Shown one piece after another: positions 44,576 through 52,865 of a stretch of DNA of 58,730 bases (position 1 is the stretch's first letter; the number at the start of each line of letters is the position of its first letter). The translations under genes and the position numbers were made by a program. Under the pieces are notes generated by a model, which was not told the origin of the DNA, did no database searches, and worked only from the letters and a program-made list of their open reading frames with translations. Source of the DNA: Pseudomonadota bacterium (lineage in GTDB: Bacteria; Pseudomonadota; Alphaproteobacteria; Sphingomonadales; Sphingomonadaceae); NCBI GenBank assembly GCA_023423775.1, contig JAFAEZ010000045.1:1-58730 (forward strand), given 5' to 3'.

Positions 44576-45955
44576 ATGGATCCGATGATTTTGGTGGTGG
44601 TGGCGCTGGTCGCGGGGCTCGGCGCGGGCTGGTTCGTAGGCAACCGCCAGGCGGCCGCCTTCCGCGCCGAGCGCGACCAGAGGCTCGAAGATTTCCGCAA
44701 GGCGATTGCGGACCTTGCCGCCGCGGAGGAACGCGCCAAGCAGGTGCCGGCGCTGCAGGAGCAGATCGAGGCGCTCCGGCGGGATCGTGATGAGGCGCTT
44801 CGCCAGAACGCCGAAATGAAAGCTGATTCCCGCAACTTCGACGCGCGCATGAAGGAATTGATGGAGGCTAAGGATGCGCTTTCCGCTCAGTTCAGCGAAA
44901 TCGGGTCGAAGCTGCTCGGCGACGCGCAGAAGACCTTCCTCGAACGCGCCGACGCTCGCTTCAATCAGGCTGGCGAGAAGCACGAGGAGAAACTGAAGAC
45001 CCTGCTGCAGCCAGTCGAAACGACGCTCAAGCGCTACGAGGAAAAACTTGTCCAAGTCGAAAAGGAGCGTGTTGGCAGCTACGGGGAGTTGAAGGCGGCT
45101 GTGGCCCAGCTGACCCAAGGCAATGCCGACGTGCGCCGCGAGACGCAGCGGCTCGCCAACGTCATGCGCTCCAGTCCCAAAGCGCGAGGACGGTGGGGTG
45201 AGGAGCAATTGCGCACAATCCTCGAATCCGCCGGCCTCGCCGAGAATATCGATTTCGGCCTGCAAAGTTCGGTCAGTGATGGCGAGCGCCAACTCCGTCC
45301 CGATTGCGTGATCAACCTGCCCGGGGGCCGCTGTATCGTGATCGACGTCAAATGCCCGCTCGTCCATTTCGAGCAGGCGTTCGACGAGGAGGATGAGGGC
45401 ATCCGCACGCAACTGCTGGGCCAGCATGCCGCGGCGATGAAGGCCTATGCGAACGACCTCGGCCGCAAGGGCTATTGGCGCCAATTCGACCTATCACCCG
45501 ATTTCGTCATCATGTTCATTCCGGGCGAGCATTTCCTCTCAGCCGCGGCAGAGCGCGCGCCGGACCTGATCGAGGCCGCCTATCGCAATGGCGTCATCAT
45601 CGCCTCGACCATCAACATGCTGGCGCTCGCCAAGGTGATGGCGGGCATGTGGCGACAGGAGACTTTGGCCGCGCAGGCCAAGGAGGTCGCCGAGGTTGGC
45701 AAGGAGCTTTACCGCCGCCTCTCCACGATGGGCGCGCACGTCGCGAAGCTCGGCCGCAACCTCAATCTTGCCACCGGTGCCTATAACGATTTCGTCGGCA
45801 GCCTCGAAAGCCAGGTCCTGACCCAGGCCAAGCGTTTCGAGACGTTGAAGGTCGAGACGGGCGGCAAGAGCATCGAGACACTGCCGATCGTGGATACGCC
45901 GCCCCGGGCGCTCACCAAGCTCAGCGCCAACGACGACGCCGAAGCCGCTGAATAA
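44576..45955 (+). CDS. rmuC: DNA recombination protein RmuC
   Basis: A 459-residue protein with an N-terminal membrane anchor (about residues 4-21), a long coiled coil (about residues 30-190) and the RmuC nuclease-like domain (residues 200-390), recognisable by 'ARGRWGEEQLRTILESAGL', 'VIDVKCPLVHFEQAF' and 'FVIMFIPGEHFLSAA'. RmuC limits inversions at short inverted repeats in E. coli. Stand-alone gene here. Confidence 0.95.
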   Translation: MDPMILVVVALVAGLGAGWFVGNRQAAAFRAERDQRLEDFRKAIADLAAAEERAKQVPALQEQIEALRRDRDEALRQNAEMKADSRNFDARMKELMEAKDALSAQFSEIGSKLLGDAQKTFLERADARFNQAGEKHEEKLKTLLQPVETTLKRYEEKLVQVEKERVGSYGELKAAVAQLTQGNADVRRETQRLANVMRSSPKARGRWGEEQLRTILESAGLAENIDFGLQSSVSDGERQLRPDCVINLPGGRCIVIDVKCPLVHFEQAFDEEDEGIRTQLLGQHAAAMKAYANDLGRKGYWRQFDLSPDFVIMFIPGEHFLSAAAERAPDLIEAAYRNGVIIASTINMLALAKVMAGMWRQETLAAQAKEVAEVGKELYRRLSTMGAHVAKLGRNLNLATGAYNDFVGSLESQVLTQAKRFETLKVETGGKSIETLPIVDTPPRALTKLSANDDAEAAE

Positions 45956-45978
45956 TCCTGCCCGGAACGGGGAGGGGG

Positions 45979-45995
45979 ACCATGCGCAGCATGGT
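45979..45995. repeat. hairpin repeat flanked by G-rich arms
   Basis: A perfect 7-bp stem ACCATGC/GCATGGT with loop GCA is bordered by GGGGAGGGGG on the left and GGAGGGG on the right. It lies in the 105-bp gap after rmuC. From memory the GGGGAGGGGGACC-stem-GGTGGAGGGG form is a dispersed alphaproteobacterial intergenic element. A partial copy resembling the right arm of the 3337-3424 repeat (TATTGCTC..CGCTCGCAATGACG) follows at about 46017-46044. Confidence 0.5.
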
Positions 45996-46060
45996 GGAGG
46001 GGTTGGCACCAGCCTGTATTGCTCCGCCCCGCTCGCAATGACGATTGCGCAGGCGGCGCC

Positions 46061-46465
46061 TTAGACGTCCCAGTCCGGCCGGCGCTCGCCGCCGCAGCCG
46101 CGGTAGGTCTCGCCGTCGGCGATCACCATCACCTGATCGGCGAAGCCCTGGCCGCTCATCGCGTCGTTGCAGCGGCCGTGGGTGACGTCGACGACCAGCC
46201 GCTGGGTCTCGTAGCGGTGGCCGTTGAAGGTCGTGCGCGGCTCGGGCCGGGCGACGCGGATGCGCTTCTCGCCATAGTTGCCCTGATAGTCGATCACGCC
46301 GTCGGCGATGGTCAGCGCCCAGCCGGGCTCCTGGCCGCGCGCGCTGTAGGTTTCGTGCTCCGGTCCCGGGGCGCTCGCGGTGACCGCGGGGTAGGCGCAG
46401 GCGGCGCAGAGGGCCAGCATGACATGGGCGGGCCATTTCGGCATCGTGATGCGGGCCGGTTTCAT
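46061..46465 (-). CDS. small secreted or lipoprotein-like protein (COG3650-like)
   Basis: A 134-residue protein. An N-terminal hydrophobic segment ends in 'ALCAAC', which could be a lipobox (Cys near residue 22). The mature part has 'ARGQEPGWALTIADG' and ends with 'CNDAMSGQGFADQVMVIADGETYRGCGG', in which two cysteines could pair. This pattern resembles the COG3650 family of predicted membrane or periplasmic proteins of unknown role. An ATG 21 bases downstream is a possible alternative start. Confidence 0.65.
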   Translation of the reverse strand: MKPARITMPKWPAHVMLALCAACAYPAVTASAPGPEHETYSARGQEPGWALTIADGVIDYQGNYGEKRIRVARPEPRTTFNGHRYETQRLVVDVTHGRCNDAMSGQGFADQVMVIADGETYRGCGGERRPDWDV

Positions 46466-46502
46466 GGCCGCGTCAGCGCACGAGCGAATCGAAGGTTCCG
46501 CG

Positions 46503-47306
46503 TCACGCGCGGCGCCACTGGTTGATCACCTCATAGGCCATCACCGCGGTGGCGACGGCGGCGTTGAGGCTGTCGGCCTTGCCAAGCATCGGCATCTTCA
46601 CGAGCGTGTCGCATTCGGCTTCATAGGCTTCCGGCAGACCCTGCGCCTCGTTGCCGACCAGGATGAAGGCGGGCTTGCGGTAGCGCGGCTCCTGATAATC
46701 CTGCGTCGCCTTGAGGCTGGTTCCGATCAGCTCGCCGTCTCCGGCGCGGAGCCAGGAGACGAACTCGTCCCAAGAGGCTGTGGCGATCTGCTGGGTGAAG
46801 AGCGCGCCCATCGTCGCCCGCACCGCCTCGACCGAAAAGGGATCGACGCAATCGTCGACCAGGATCAGGCCGCCCGCGCCGACGGCATCGCCAGTGCGCA
46901 GGATCGTGCCGAGATTGCCGGGATCGCGCAGCGACTGGGCGACGATCCAGAGATCGGCCTTGCTCCGGTCGATGCGGTCGAGGTCGGTCGGGAAGGCGCG
47001 ATACACGCCCAGCACGATCTGGGGATTGTCCTTGCCGGACAGCTTGTGAAGGATGTCCGGCGTGGTCGCGATCGCCTCGCCACCGTCGGCCTCGGTCTCG
47101 GCGATGAGTCGGTCGAGCAGGGGATGGGCGGGGCTGTTGGCGGCGAAGAACAAAGTGTCGGGCAGGAAACCGGCCTCGCGCGCTTCGGTCAGGATGCGCA
47201 GCCCCTCGGCCATGAACAGGCCTTCCTCGCGGCGGTTCTTCTTCTCGCGCAGGCCGCGCACCCGCTTCACCAGCGGGTTCGAGAAGGCGGTGATCTCGCG
47301 GGGCAT
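46503..47306 (-). CDS. SpoU/TrmH family RNA methyltransferase
   Basis: A 267-residue SPOUT methyltransferase. An N-terminal substrate domain ('SNPLVKRVRGLREKKNRREEGLF') precedes the knot domain with motif 1 'LRDPGNLGTILRTGDAVGAGGLIL', motif 2 'ILVGNEAQGLPE' and motif 3 'LNAAVATAVMAYE'. It probably 2'-O-methylates rRNA or tRNA; the target cannot be named. Its start overlaps the HPr stop (TAATG), so it is translated with hpr. Confidence 0.9.
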   Translation of the reverse strand: MPREITAFSNPLVKRVRGLREKKNRREEGLFMAEGLRILTEAREAGFLPDTLFFAANSPAHPLLDRLIAETEADGGEAIATTPDILHKLSGKDNPQIVLGVYRAFPTDLDRIDRSKADLWIVAQSLRDPGNLGTILRTGDAVGAGGLILVDDCVDPFSVEAVRATMGALFTQQIATASWDEFVSWLRAGDGELIGTSLKATQDYQEPRYRKPAFILVGNEAQGLPEAYEAECDTLVKMPMLGKADSLNAAVATAVMAYEVINQWRRA

Positions 47307-47572
47307 TATTCCTCGCCGAACTTGGCTTCCACGAGCTCCGCCAGGGCCGCCACGGCCGCTTCCGCGCCGTCGCCCTCGGCGCTGATCGTGATCCTGTCGC
47401 CCATCGCAGCGCCGAGCATCATCAGCCCCATGATCGAGGTGCCGCAGACCTTGCTGCCGTCCTTCTCGACCTCGATCTCGGCCTTGTGCTCGCTCGCCAT
47501 GGTCACGAATTTGGCGCTCGCCCGGGCGTGGAGCCCGCGCTTGTTCAGCACGTCGACGGTGCGCGACGGCAT
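47306..47572 (-). CDS. HPr family phosphocarrier protein
   Basis: An 88-residue HPr. The phosphorylated His15 is in 'NKRGLHARASAKF' and Ser46 is in 'CGTSIMGLMML', the position modified by HPr kinase. In alphaproteobacteria this protein (NPr-like) links the nitrogen PTS to regulation rather than sugar transport. The gene is directly downstream of the EIIA gene, with no permease component nearby. No enzyme I gene is in the window. Confidence 0.95.
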   Translation of the reverse strand: MPSRTVDVLNKRGLHARASAKFVTMASEHKAEIEVEKDGSKVCGTSIMGLMMLGAAMGDRITISAEGDGAEAAVAALAELVEAKFGEE

Positions 47573-47977
47573 CTAGACCGCTTCGCCCAGGATTTCGGAG
47601 GCGACCGAGATATATTTGCGCCCAGCTTCGCGCGCCGCGGCGACGGCGGCCTTGACGTCCATATTCTTGCGCGCGCCCTCGAGCCGGATCAGCATCGGCA
47701 GGTTGACGCCGGCGATCACTTCGATCTTCTCGGATTTCATCAACGAGATGGCGAGGTTCGAAGGCGTTCCCCCGAACAGGTCGGTGAGGATGATCACGCC
47801 GTCGCCGTCGTCGACCTTGGCGATCGCTTCGGCGATGTCGTTGCGCCGGACCTCCATGTCGTCATCCGCATCGATGCAGATTCCCTCGATCCGCTGCTGC
47901 GGGCCGACCACATGTTCCATGGCAACGATGAACTCGGCCGCAAGGCGGCCATGGGTAACCAGTACAAGACCGATCAT
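47573..47977 (-). CDS. PTS mannose-type EIIA domain protein
   Basis: A 134-residue stand-alone EIIA of the mannose/sorbose family. The phosphorylated His9 is in 'LVLVTHGRLA'. The conserved 'IILTDLFGGTPSN' (about residues 66-78) and 'GVNLPMLIRL' are present. It receives phosphate from HPr; no EIIB, EIIC or EIID is encoded here, so a regulatory role is likely. It is placed between rapZ (10-base overlap) and hpr in one transcription unit. Confidence 0.94.
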   Translation of the reverse strand: MIGLVLVTHGRLAAEFIVAMEHVVGPQQRIEGICIDADDDMEVRRNDIAEAIAKVDDGDGVIILTDLFGGTPSNLAISLMKSEKIEVIAGVNLPMLIRLEGARKNMDVKAAVAAAREAGRKYISVASEILGEAV

Positions 47978-47985
47978 TGATACAC

Positions 47986-48912
47986 CTAAATATCCAACTG
48001 CGCCCGCTGGTCCCCCTCGACCAGGTCGCGCGGCCGCGATGCGAGGTCGCGATGTTCGACCGTGGGCGAAAAACCGGCCTGGCGCAACCTCGTGGCAACC
48101 CGCTCCGCGACGTGCACCGAGCGATGGCGCCCGCCGGTACAGCCAAATGCGATCGAAACATAGGATTTTCCCTCGCTGCGGTAGCGGGGAAGGAGCAGGA
48201 GGAGCAGGTCCTCGATTCGCGCCACCGCCGGCTCGTAGCTCTCGTCGGTCGCGATATAGGCGCCGACCGGCGCGTCGAGCCCCGTCATGGGCCGCAGATC
48301 GTCTTCCCAATGCGGATTCTTGAGGAAGCGCATGTCGAAGACTGTGTCGGCATTGCGGGGCAGGCCGCGCGCGAAACCGAACGACATGATGTGGAGATAA
48401 GGCGAGAGGTCGGTGCCGAAGCGATGCCGGATCTGCTGCTGGAGCGCGTTGCTGTCAGTATCGGTGGTGTCGATTATATATTCGGCCCAGCGCCGCAGCG
48501 GCTCCATCAGGTCGCGCTCGGCGGCGATTCCGTCGGTCGCCGGACGGTCGAGTGCGAGCGGGTGGCGCCGGCGCGTTTCCGAATAACGCTGCAGCAATTT
48601 CGATCCGGCGCAGTCGAGATAGAGCGTCTCGACGGGGAAGGAATGGTCGCCGGCGAGTTCCTTGATCTGCTGGACCACCGAATTGGCGTCGAAATCGCGT
48701 GTGCGGCTGTCGATCCCCAGAGCGAGCGGCCGGCGGCGGCGGCTCGCGCCCTTGGCCAGTGGCGTCGACAGCAGCGCCTCGAGCATCGACAGGGGAAGGT
48801 TGTCGACCACTTCCCAGCCGATATCCTCGAGCGTGCGCAGCACGGTCGACTTGCCGGCTCCGGACAGGCCGGTGACGAGCAGGATGCGCTTGGGCGCCGG
48901 ACCCGGTTTCAT
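47986..48912 (-). CDS. rapZ: RNase adapter / nucleotide-binding protein RapZ
   Basis: A 308-residue RapZ/YvcJ protein. Walker A 'VTGLSGAGKST' (Lys21), the GTP-binding 'DTTDTDSNALQQQI' region and the C-terminal 'AFGCTGGRHRSVHVAERVA' are intact. In E. coli RapZ senses GlcN6P and controls GlmS through RNase E; in alphaproteobacteria its role is less clear. It lies between hprK' and the EIIA gene, a conserved alphaproteobacterial order. Confidence 0.94.
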   Translation of the reverse strand: MKPGPAPKRILLVTGLSGAGKSTVLRTLEDIGWEVVDNLPLSMLEALLSTPLAKGASRRRRPLALGIDSRTRDFDANSVVQQIKELAGDHSFPVETLYLDCAGSKLLQRYSETRRRHPLALDRPATDGIAAERDLMEPLRRWAEYIIDTTDTDSNALQQQIRHRFGTDLSPYLHIMSFGFARGLPRNADTVFDMRFLKNPHWEDDLRPMTGLDAPVGAYIATDESYEPAVARIEDLLLLLLPRYRSEGKSYVSIAFGCTGGRHRSVHVAERVATRLRQAGFSPTVEHRDLASRPRDLVEGDQRAQLDI

Positions 48913-48913
48913 G

Positions 48914-49351
48914 CTATTCCAGCCCGAACTGGCGCAGTGCCAGCTCGACTTTGATCGGGGCCGACGGCTCCAGCCCGCTAAGGCCGATGACGGGTACTTT
49001 CACCCCGCAGACGCCGAGCGGGTCGTGCAGTTCGGGGAGGCGGTCGACGGTGCGATCGAGGTCGACGGCCAAAGCGACCGGCACGTCGCTCGCCGTTTCC
49101 ATTTCGACGAGGCCGACACCGCGGACCTCGATCTTGCCGAGGATCGTCTGCGGCGCGCAAGCGAGGAGGCGTCCGGCAACGCGCTTCACGATCGTGTAAT
49201 CGTCGCTCACCAGCAGGGCGCCGCGGTCGATCAGGCGCAGCGCGAGATCCGATTTGCCGCCCCCCGAACGGCCCGAAATCAGGATCGCGCGGCCATCTTT
49301 GGCGACGCAGGAGGCATGAAGCGTTTCGGAGGACAGCGAAGCCATGGTCAT
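48914..49351 (-). CDS. hprK: short HPr kinase/phosphorylase (C-terminal domain only)
   Basis: A 145-residue protein corresponding to the catalytic C-terminal domain of HprK. Walker A is 'GRSGGGKSDLALRLIDRGA' (about residues 27-45), followed by 'LVSDDYT' and the capping 'VRGVGLVEM'. It lacks the N-terminal domain of Firmicutes HprK (about 310 residues); the short form is the usual one in alphaproteobacteria. Its substrate would be Ser46 of the HPr encoded downstream. The ATG overlaps the chvG stop. Confidence 0.9.
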   Translation of the reverse strand: MTMASLSSETLHASCVAKDGRAILISGRSGGGKSDLALRLIDRGALLVSDDYTIVKRVAGRLLACAPQTILGKIEVRGVGLVEMETASDVPVALAVDLDRTVDRLPELHDPLGVCGVKVPVIGLSGLEPSAPIKVELALRQFGLE

Positions 49352-50877
49352 TCTGCGAAGATCCCCGGGAAGCGAAGAACGAAGCGGGCGCCCGTGCGCC
49401 CGTCATGGCGGTCCCCGACCTCGATCCGGCCGTCATGGCCCTCGACGATCGCCTTGGCAATCGCGAGCCCCAACCCGGAATGGCGGCCGAAAGCCTCGCC
49501 GTCCGGCCTTATGCTGTGGAAGCGGTTAAAGATCGCCTCACGCACCGCGGGGGCAACACCGGGTCCCTCGTCCTCGATGTCGACCACCACCTCGTTGTCG
49601 ATCCGTGCCGCCGAGACCTCGACCAGTCCGCCGGCGGGCGAGAAGGAAATGGCGTTGTCGACGATATTGTCGACGACCCGCGCCAGCCGGGATTCCTCGC
49701 CCATCACCACCGCGGTTCCGACCCGCGGCCGCGCGAAGGCGACCCGAACCCCGCGCTCGGCCGCCCGCGCTTCCCACAGGCCGAGCAGGGATTCGACCAT
49801 GCAGCCGATGTCGACCTCCTCGAAGCGGGCGCGCGACAGTTCGGCGTCGAGCCGAGACACTTCGGCGATGTCGACCACAAGCCGGTCGAGACGGACGACG
49901 TCGTTGCGGACGACGTCCAGCAATTGCCGCTGCAATTCGGGGTCCTTGACTCGGTCGAGGCTGTCGACCGCCGAGCGCAAGGAGGCGAGCGGGTTCTTAA
50001 GCTCATGGGTCACGTCGGCCGCGAACGCTTCGGTGGCGTCGATCCGGTAGCGCAGCGAATGGGTCATGTCGTGCAGCGCCCGGGCAAGCAGGCCGATCTC
50101 GTCGCGGCGGGCGGGGAGGAGGGGGACGTCGACCTCGCGCGCGCGGCCCAGCCGGACGCGATGGGCGGCCCGCGCGAGACGGCGGAGCGGCTTTGCCACC
50201 GTCCGCGCCAGGAACACCGAGAGCAGGATCGAGAGCAGCAAGGTGCCGAGCAGGACGAGGCCCAGGGTCGTGCGTTCGGCGCGGACCTCGGCGCGGACGT
50301 CGCGGGCGTTGCGCGTCATCAGCAGCACGCTGGTGCCGCCGGGCATCGGCGTTGCGGCGGAGATGAAGGGGGTGCCTTCAGGCGCCTGGCGGATCGCGGT
50401 CGTGGTGCCCTGCTGGGCGAGCGCTGCCTGCGCTTCCGGCCAATGGTCCAGCGTTTCATTCTCGCTCGGCACGTAATCGGGCGGGCTGTCGGCGCCGACG
50501 ATCGCATCGAAAATGTCATCCATGATGCGCGCGGCATTCTTGTTCCACGGCTCGTTCCGGGGATCGCGCAGCGTGTAGGTCGGCGGCGTGCCGGACCAGC
50601 TGTCCATCAAGGTCTCGCCGGTCGGGGCGTAGACCCGCAGCCGCGTGCGCGAAGCCTGGCCCAGTCGCGCGATCAAGGTCGCGCGCATCTCCATCGGCGC
50701 GACCGCGAGCGCGTCGGCCGCCATGCGGACCTCGGTCTTGGCCTGCCCGAGCCGGGCGTCGGTGCTGCGGTGACGGTAGCTGTCGAGATAGAAGAGGCTT
50801 CCGGCCAGCATCGCCAATGCGAAGATGTTGACCGCGAGGATGCGCTTGGTCAGCGATAGCCGTCCGGACCACCGCAC
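49348..50877 (-). CDS. chvG: ChvG-type sensor histidine kinase
   Basis: A 509-residue membrane sensor kinase. Transmembrane segments lie at about residues 9-27 and 241-262, enclosing a periplasmic stimulus-sensing domain of about 210 residues. HAMP follows, then HisKA with 'ADVTHELKNPLASLRSAVDS', the N box 'VVDNIVDNAISFSP' and G box 'GLGLAIAKAIVEGHDG'. ChvG senses acidity or envelope conditions in relatives. The GTG at 50877 is the first plausible start after the chvI stop; no Shine-Dalgarno is well spaced, so the start is uncertain. Confidence 0.92.
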   Translation of the reverse strand: MRWSGRLSLTKRILAVNIFALAMLAGSLFYLDSYRHRSTDARLGQAKTEVRMAADALAVAPMEMRATLIARLGQASRTRLRVYAPTGETLMDSWSGTPPTYTLRDPRNEPWNKNAARIMDDIFDAIVGADSPPDYVPSENETLDHWPEAQAALAQQGTTTAIRQAPEGTPFISAATPMPGGTSVLLMTRNARDVRAEVRAERTTLGLVLLGTLLLSILLSVFLARTVAKPLRRLARAAHRVRLGRAREVDVPLLPARRDEIGLLARALHDMTHSLRYRIDATEAFAADVTHELKNPLASLRSAVDSLDRVKDPELQRQLLDVVRNDVVRLDRLVVDIAEVSRLDAELSRARFEEVDIGCMVESLLGLWEARAAERGVRVAFARPRVGTAVVMGEESRLARVVDNIVDNAISFSPAGGLVEVSAARIDNEVVVDIEDEGPGVAPAVREAIFNRFHSIRPDGEAFGRHSGLGLAIAKAIVEGHDGRIEVGDRHDGRTGARFVLRFPGIFAE

Positions 50878-50893
50878 CGCGAGGTCGCGCTCG

Positions 50894-51601
50894 TCACTCC
50901 TCCGCAAAGCGGTAGCCCACGCCGTACAGCGTCTCGATGGCGCTGAAATCCTCGTCGACCGCGCGGAACTTGCGCCGCAGCCGCTTGATGTGGCTGTCGA
51001 TCGTGCGATCGTCGACATAGATGTCGTCGTGATAGGCGACATCCATCAATTGGTTGCGTGATTTCACCACGCCCGGCCGCTGCGCGAGCGCCTCGAGGAT
51101 CATGAACTCGGTGACGGTCAGGGTCACGTCCTTGCCGTCCCAGGCGACGCGGTGCCGCGCCGGGTCCATGGCAAGCCGGCCACGCACGATCTGCACCGGC
51201 TCTGCCGCTTCCTCGGCCTCGGCCGGCTTCGCCCGCATCTCGGTGCGGCGCAGGATCGCGCGGATGCGGGCGATCAGCAGACGCTGCGAGAAGGGCTTGG
51301 CGATATAATCGTCCGCGCCCATGGCGAGACCGAGTGCTTCATCCAGCTCGTCGTCCTTCGAAGTCAGGAAGATGACGGGGAGGGCGCTCTTCTCGCGCAG
51401 CCGGCGCAGCAGCTCCATGCCGTCCATGCGCGGCATCTTGACGTCGAGCACGGCGAGATCAGGCGGATTCTCGACCAGCGCCTTCAGCGCCGTCTCGCCG
51501 TCCGAATAGACGCGGGTGACGAAGCCTTCCGACTGGAGCGCGATCGACACCGAAGTCAGGATGTTGCGGTCATCGTCGACGAGCGCGATCGTTACCGACA
51601 T
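50894..51601 (-). CDS. chvI: ChvI-type response regulator
   Basis: A 235-residue OmpR-family regulator. The receiver domain has the acidic pair 'VDDDRN', phospho-Asp53 in 'LDVKMPRMDG', 'FLTSKDDE' and 'YIAKPFSQ'. The C-terminal winged helix (about residues 135-230) has 'SRNQLMDVAYHDDIYVDDRTIDSHIKRLR' core. It heads the unit chvI-chvG-hprK'-rapZ-EIIA-hpr. In relatives it controls envelope, EPS and acid-response genes; the XrtA locus could be a target here (inference). Confidence 0.94.
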   Translation of the reverse strand: MSVTIALVDDDRNILTSVSIALQSEGFVTRVYSDGETALKALVENPPDLAVLDVKMPRMDGMELLRRLREKSALPVIFLTSKDDELDEALGLAMGADDYIAKPFSQRLLIARIRAILRRTEMRAKPAEAEEAAEPVQIVRGRLAMDPARHRVAWDGKDVTLTVTEFMILEALAQRPGVVKSRNQLMDVAYHDDIYVDDRTIDSHIKRLRRKFRAVDEDFSAIETLYGVGYRFAEE

Positions 51602-51900
51602 TCATTCGCCTTCCACCGCATGGCCGGCTCTTATCCAATGCGGCCAAGACCCGCAACTCCAGCGCCTCGTGCGCTGTGGTGTGGGCCGCTCGTTGGCCGG
51701 CTTCTTGGACCCGGATGCAGTCGAGGGGATGGCCTGGCGAACCGATGCGGCGACCGAAGGCGCCGAGCTTGCCCCGTGCTGCGGCTCTGATCTTCCAAAG
51801 TTGCTCCGGTCCTGCGCTTGTCACGGGACTGGCGCCCGACTATTTCCTCGCCGCTGTAGCCTCGGGCGTCTGGTCCCGCGGACGCCGCCCCTAAGATTCC
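51602..51900. other. 299-bp intergenic region between chvI and the TonB-like gene
   Basis: The gap separates two divergent genes and should hold both promoters. I found no tRNA, strong hairpin or convincing reading frame. The short open frames on both strands have atypical composition and no ribosome site. Confidence 0.5.
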
Positions 51901-52674
51901 TTGCTTCAGCCGAGACCTGCCCCAGCGCCATCTTTCGTCGAGCGGCTTCGCACCGGAGCCGGGCGACGCGCGATCGCCATCGGCTTTGCATTGCTGATCG
52001 AAGGGCTGCTGCTGCTGCTTCTGCTGTCGTTGGGCACTGGAGGACGGCCCGGGGACAAAGCGCCGCGCTTCACCGTGGTCAGCCTCAGCGCCGACGATGT
52101 TGCGGAGCGGGCGCCGGAACCCGCCAGCCCCGAGCCTGAACAGCGGACGGAGGAGCGGCCAGCGCCGCAGCGGCCGGCGCCCGAGCGACCGCAGCCGCCG
52201 CAGCCCGTAGAGCCGCAGCCAGCGCCGCCCGTCATCATGCCGAGCATGCAGCAACAGCCTCCCGCCGCTCCCGCTCCCGCTGCGCCAGCGACGCCGGGGC
52301 CTGCGCGCAAGCTTTACGGGCCGCCCGATACCCGGCGGTCGTCCGCGTCGCGCGACACCGAACGGGTGGGAACCGCCCCCAATGGCGAGCCGCTTTACGC
52401 GGCCGCCTGGTATCGGGAGCCCGGAGAGGAGATGCTGCGCAACTATCTGTCGACCGCCCGCGGTCCGGGCTGGGGGCTGATCGCCTGCCGCACCGCGCCC
52501 GACTATCGGGTCGAGGATTGCGTCGCGCTCGGCGAATATCCGGAAGGATCGCAGATCGCCCGCGCGGTGCTGGCCGCGGCATGGGAATTCAAGGTGCGGC
52601 CCCCGCAGCTGGGCGGGCGGCCGCTGGTCGGCAGCTGGGTCCGGATCAGAATCGACTACGGCGAGCGCCGATAG
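51901..52674 (+). CDS. TonB-like / proline-rich membrane-anchored protein
   Basis: A 257-residue protein. A cytoplasmic N-terminal segment and one helix (about residues 24-43, Leu-rich) are followed by a proline-rich periplasmic spacer (about residues 70-135, many Pro-Glu, Pro-Gln and Pro-Ala pairs), then a globular C-terminal domain of about 110 residues. The layout is that of TonB, but the C-terminal domain is not a clear TonB_C fold. The start is TTG; an in-frame TAA lies nine bases before it, so no earlier start exists. It precedes a TonB-dependent receptor. Confidence 0.65.
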   Translation: MLQPRPAPAPSFVERLRTGAGRRAIAIGFALLIEGLLLLLLLSLGTGGRPGDKAPRFTVVSLSADDVAERAPEPASPEPEQRTEERPAPQRPAPERPQPPQPVEPQPAPPVIMPSMQQQPPAAPAPAAPATPGPARKLYGPPDTRRSSASRDTERVGTAPNGEPLYAAAWYREPGEEMLRNYLSTARGPGWGLIACRTAPDYRVEDCVALGEYPEGSQIARAVLAAAWEFKVRPPQLGGRPLVGSWVRIRIDYGERR

Positions 52675-52754
52675 GCGGCCTCGCTCGCGCCTCGCGGGAT
52701 TTCGCGGCGGACGCTGAACCTCCCCCATGATGCGTGCTGCGCGGACCAGTTCTC

Positions 52755-52767
52755 GCCAATATTTGGC
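52755..52767. promoter_or_regulatory. inverted repeat upstream of the TonB-dependent receptor
   Basis: GCCAA-TAT-TTGGC is a short symmetric element about 43 bases upstream of the receptor's -35 box. Position suggests an operator. The binding protein is unknown. Confidence 0.35.
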
Positions 52768-52809
52768 AATTGGTATGCACAGTCTATCACCAGCGGTATC
52801 GGAGGCAGG

Positions 52810-52837
52810 TTGACGCAACTGGACTGCACGCTATCCT
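52810..52837 (+). promoter_or_regulatory. candidate sigma-70 promoter of the TonB-dependent receptor
   Basis: TTGACG and TATCCT are separated by 16 bases, ending 28 bases before the ATG of the receptor gene. Spacing and boxes are close to the housekeeping consensus. Confidence 0.5.
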
Positions 52838-52865
52838 GACCAAAATTATAACTGGGGGATAGAGG

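Noticed and set aside
51676..51894. Short plus-strand frame (72 codons) in the gap before the TonB-like gene
   Set aside because: No ribosome site, and the residue composition (Trp, Arg, Pro, Ser) is that of an out-of-frame GC-rich stretch.
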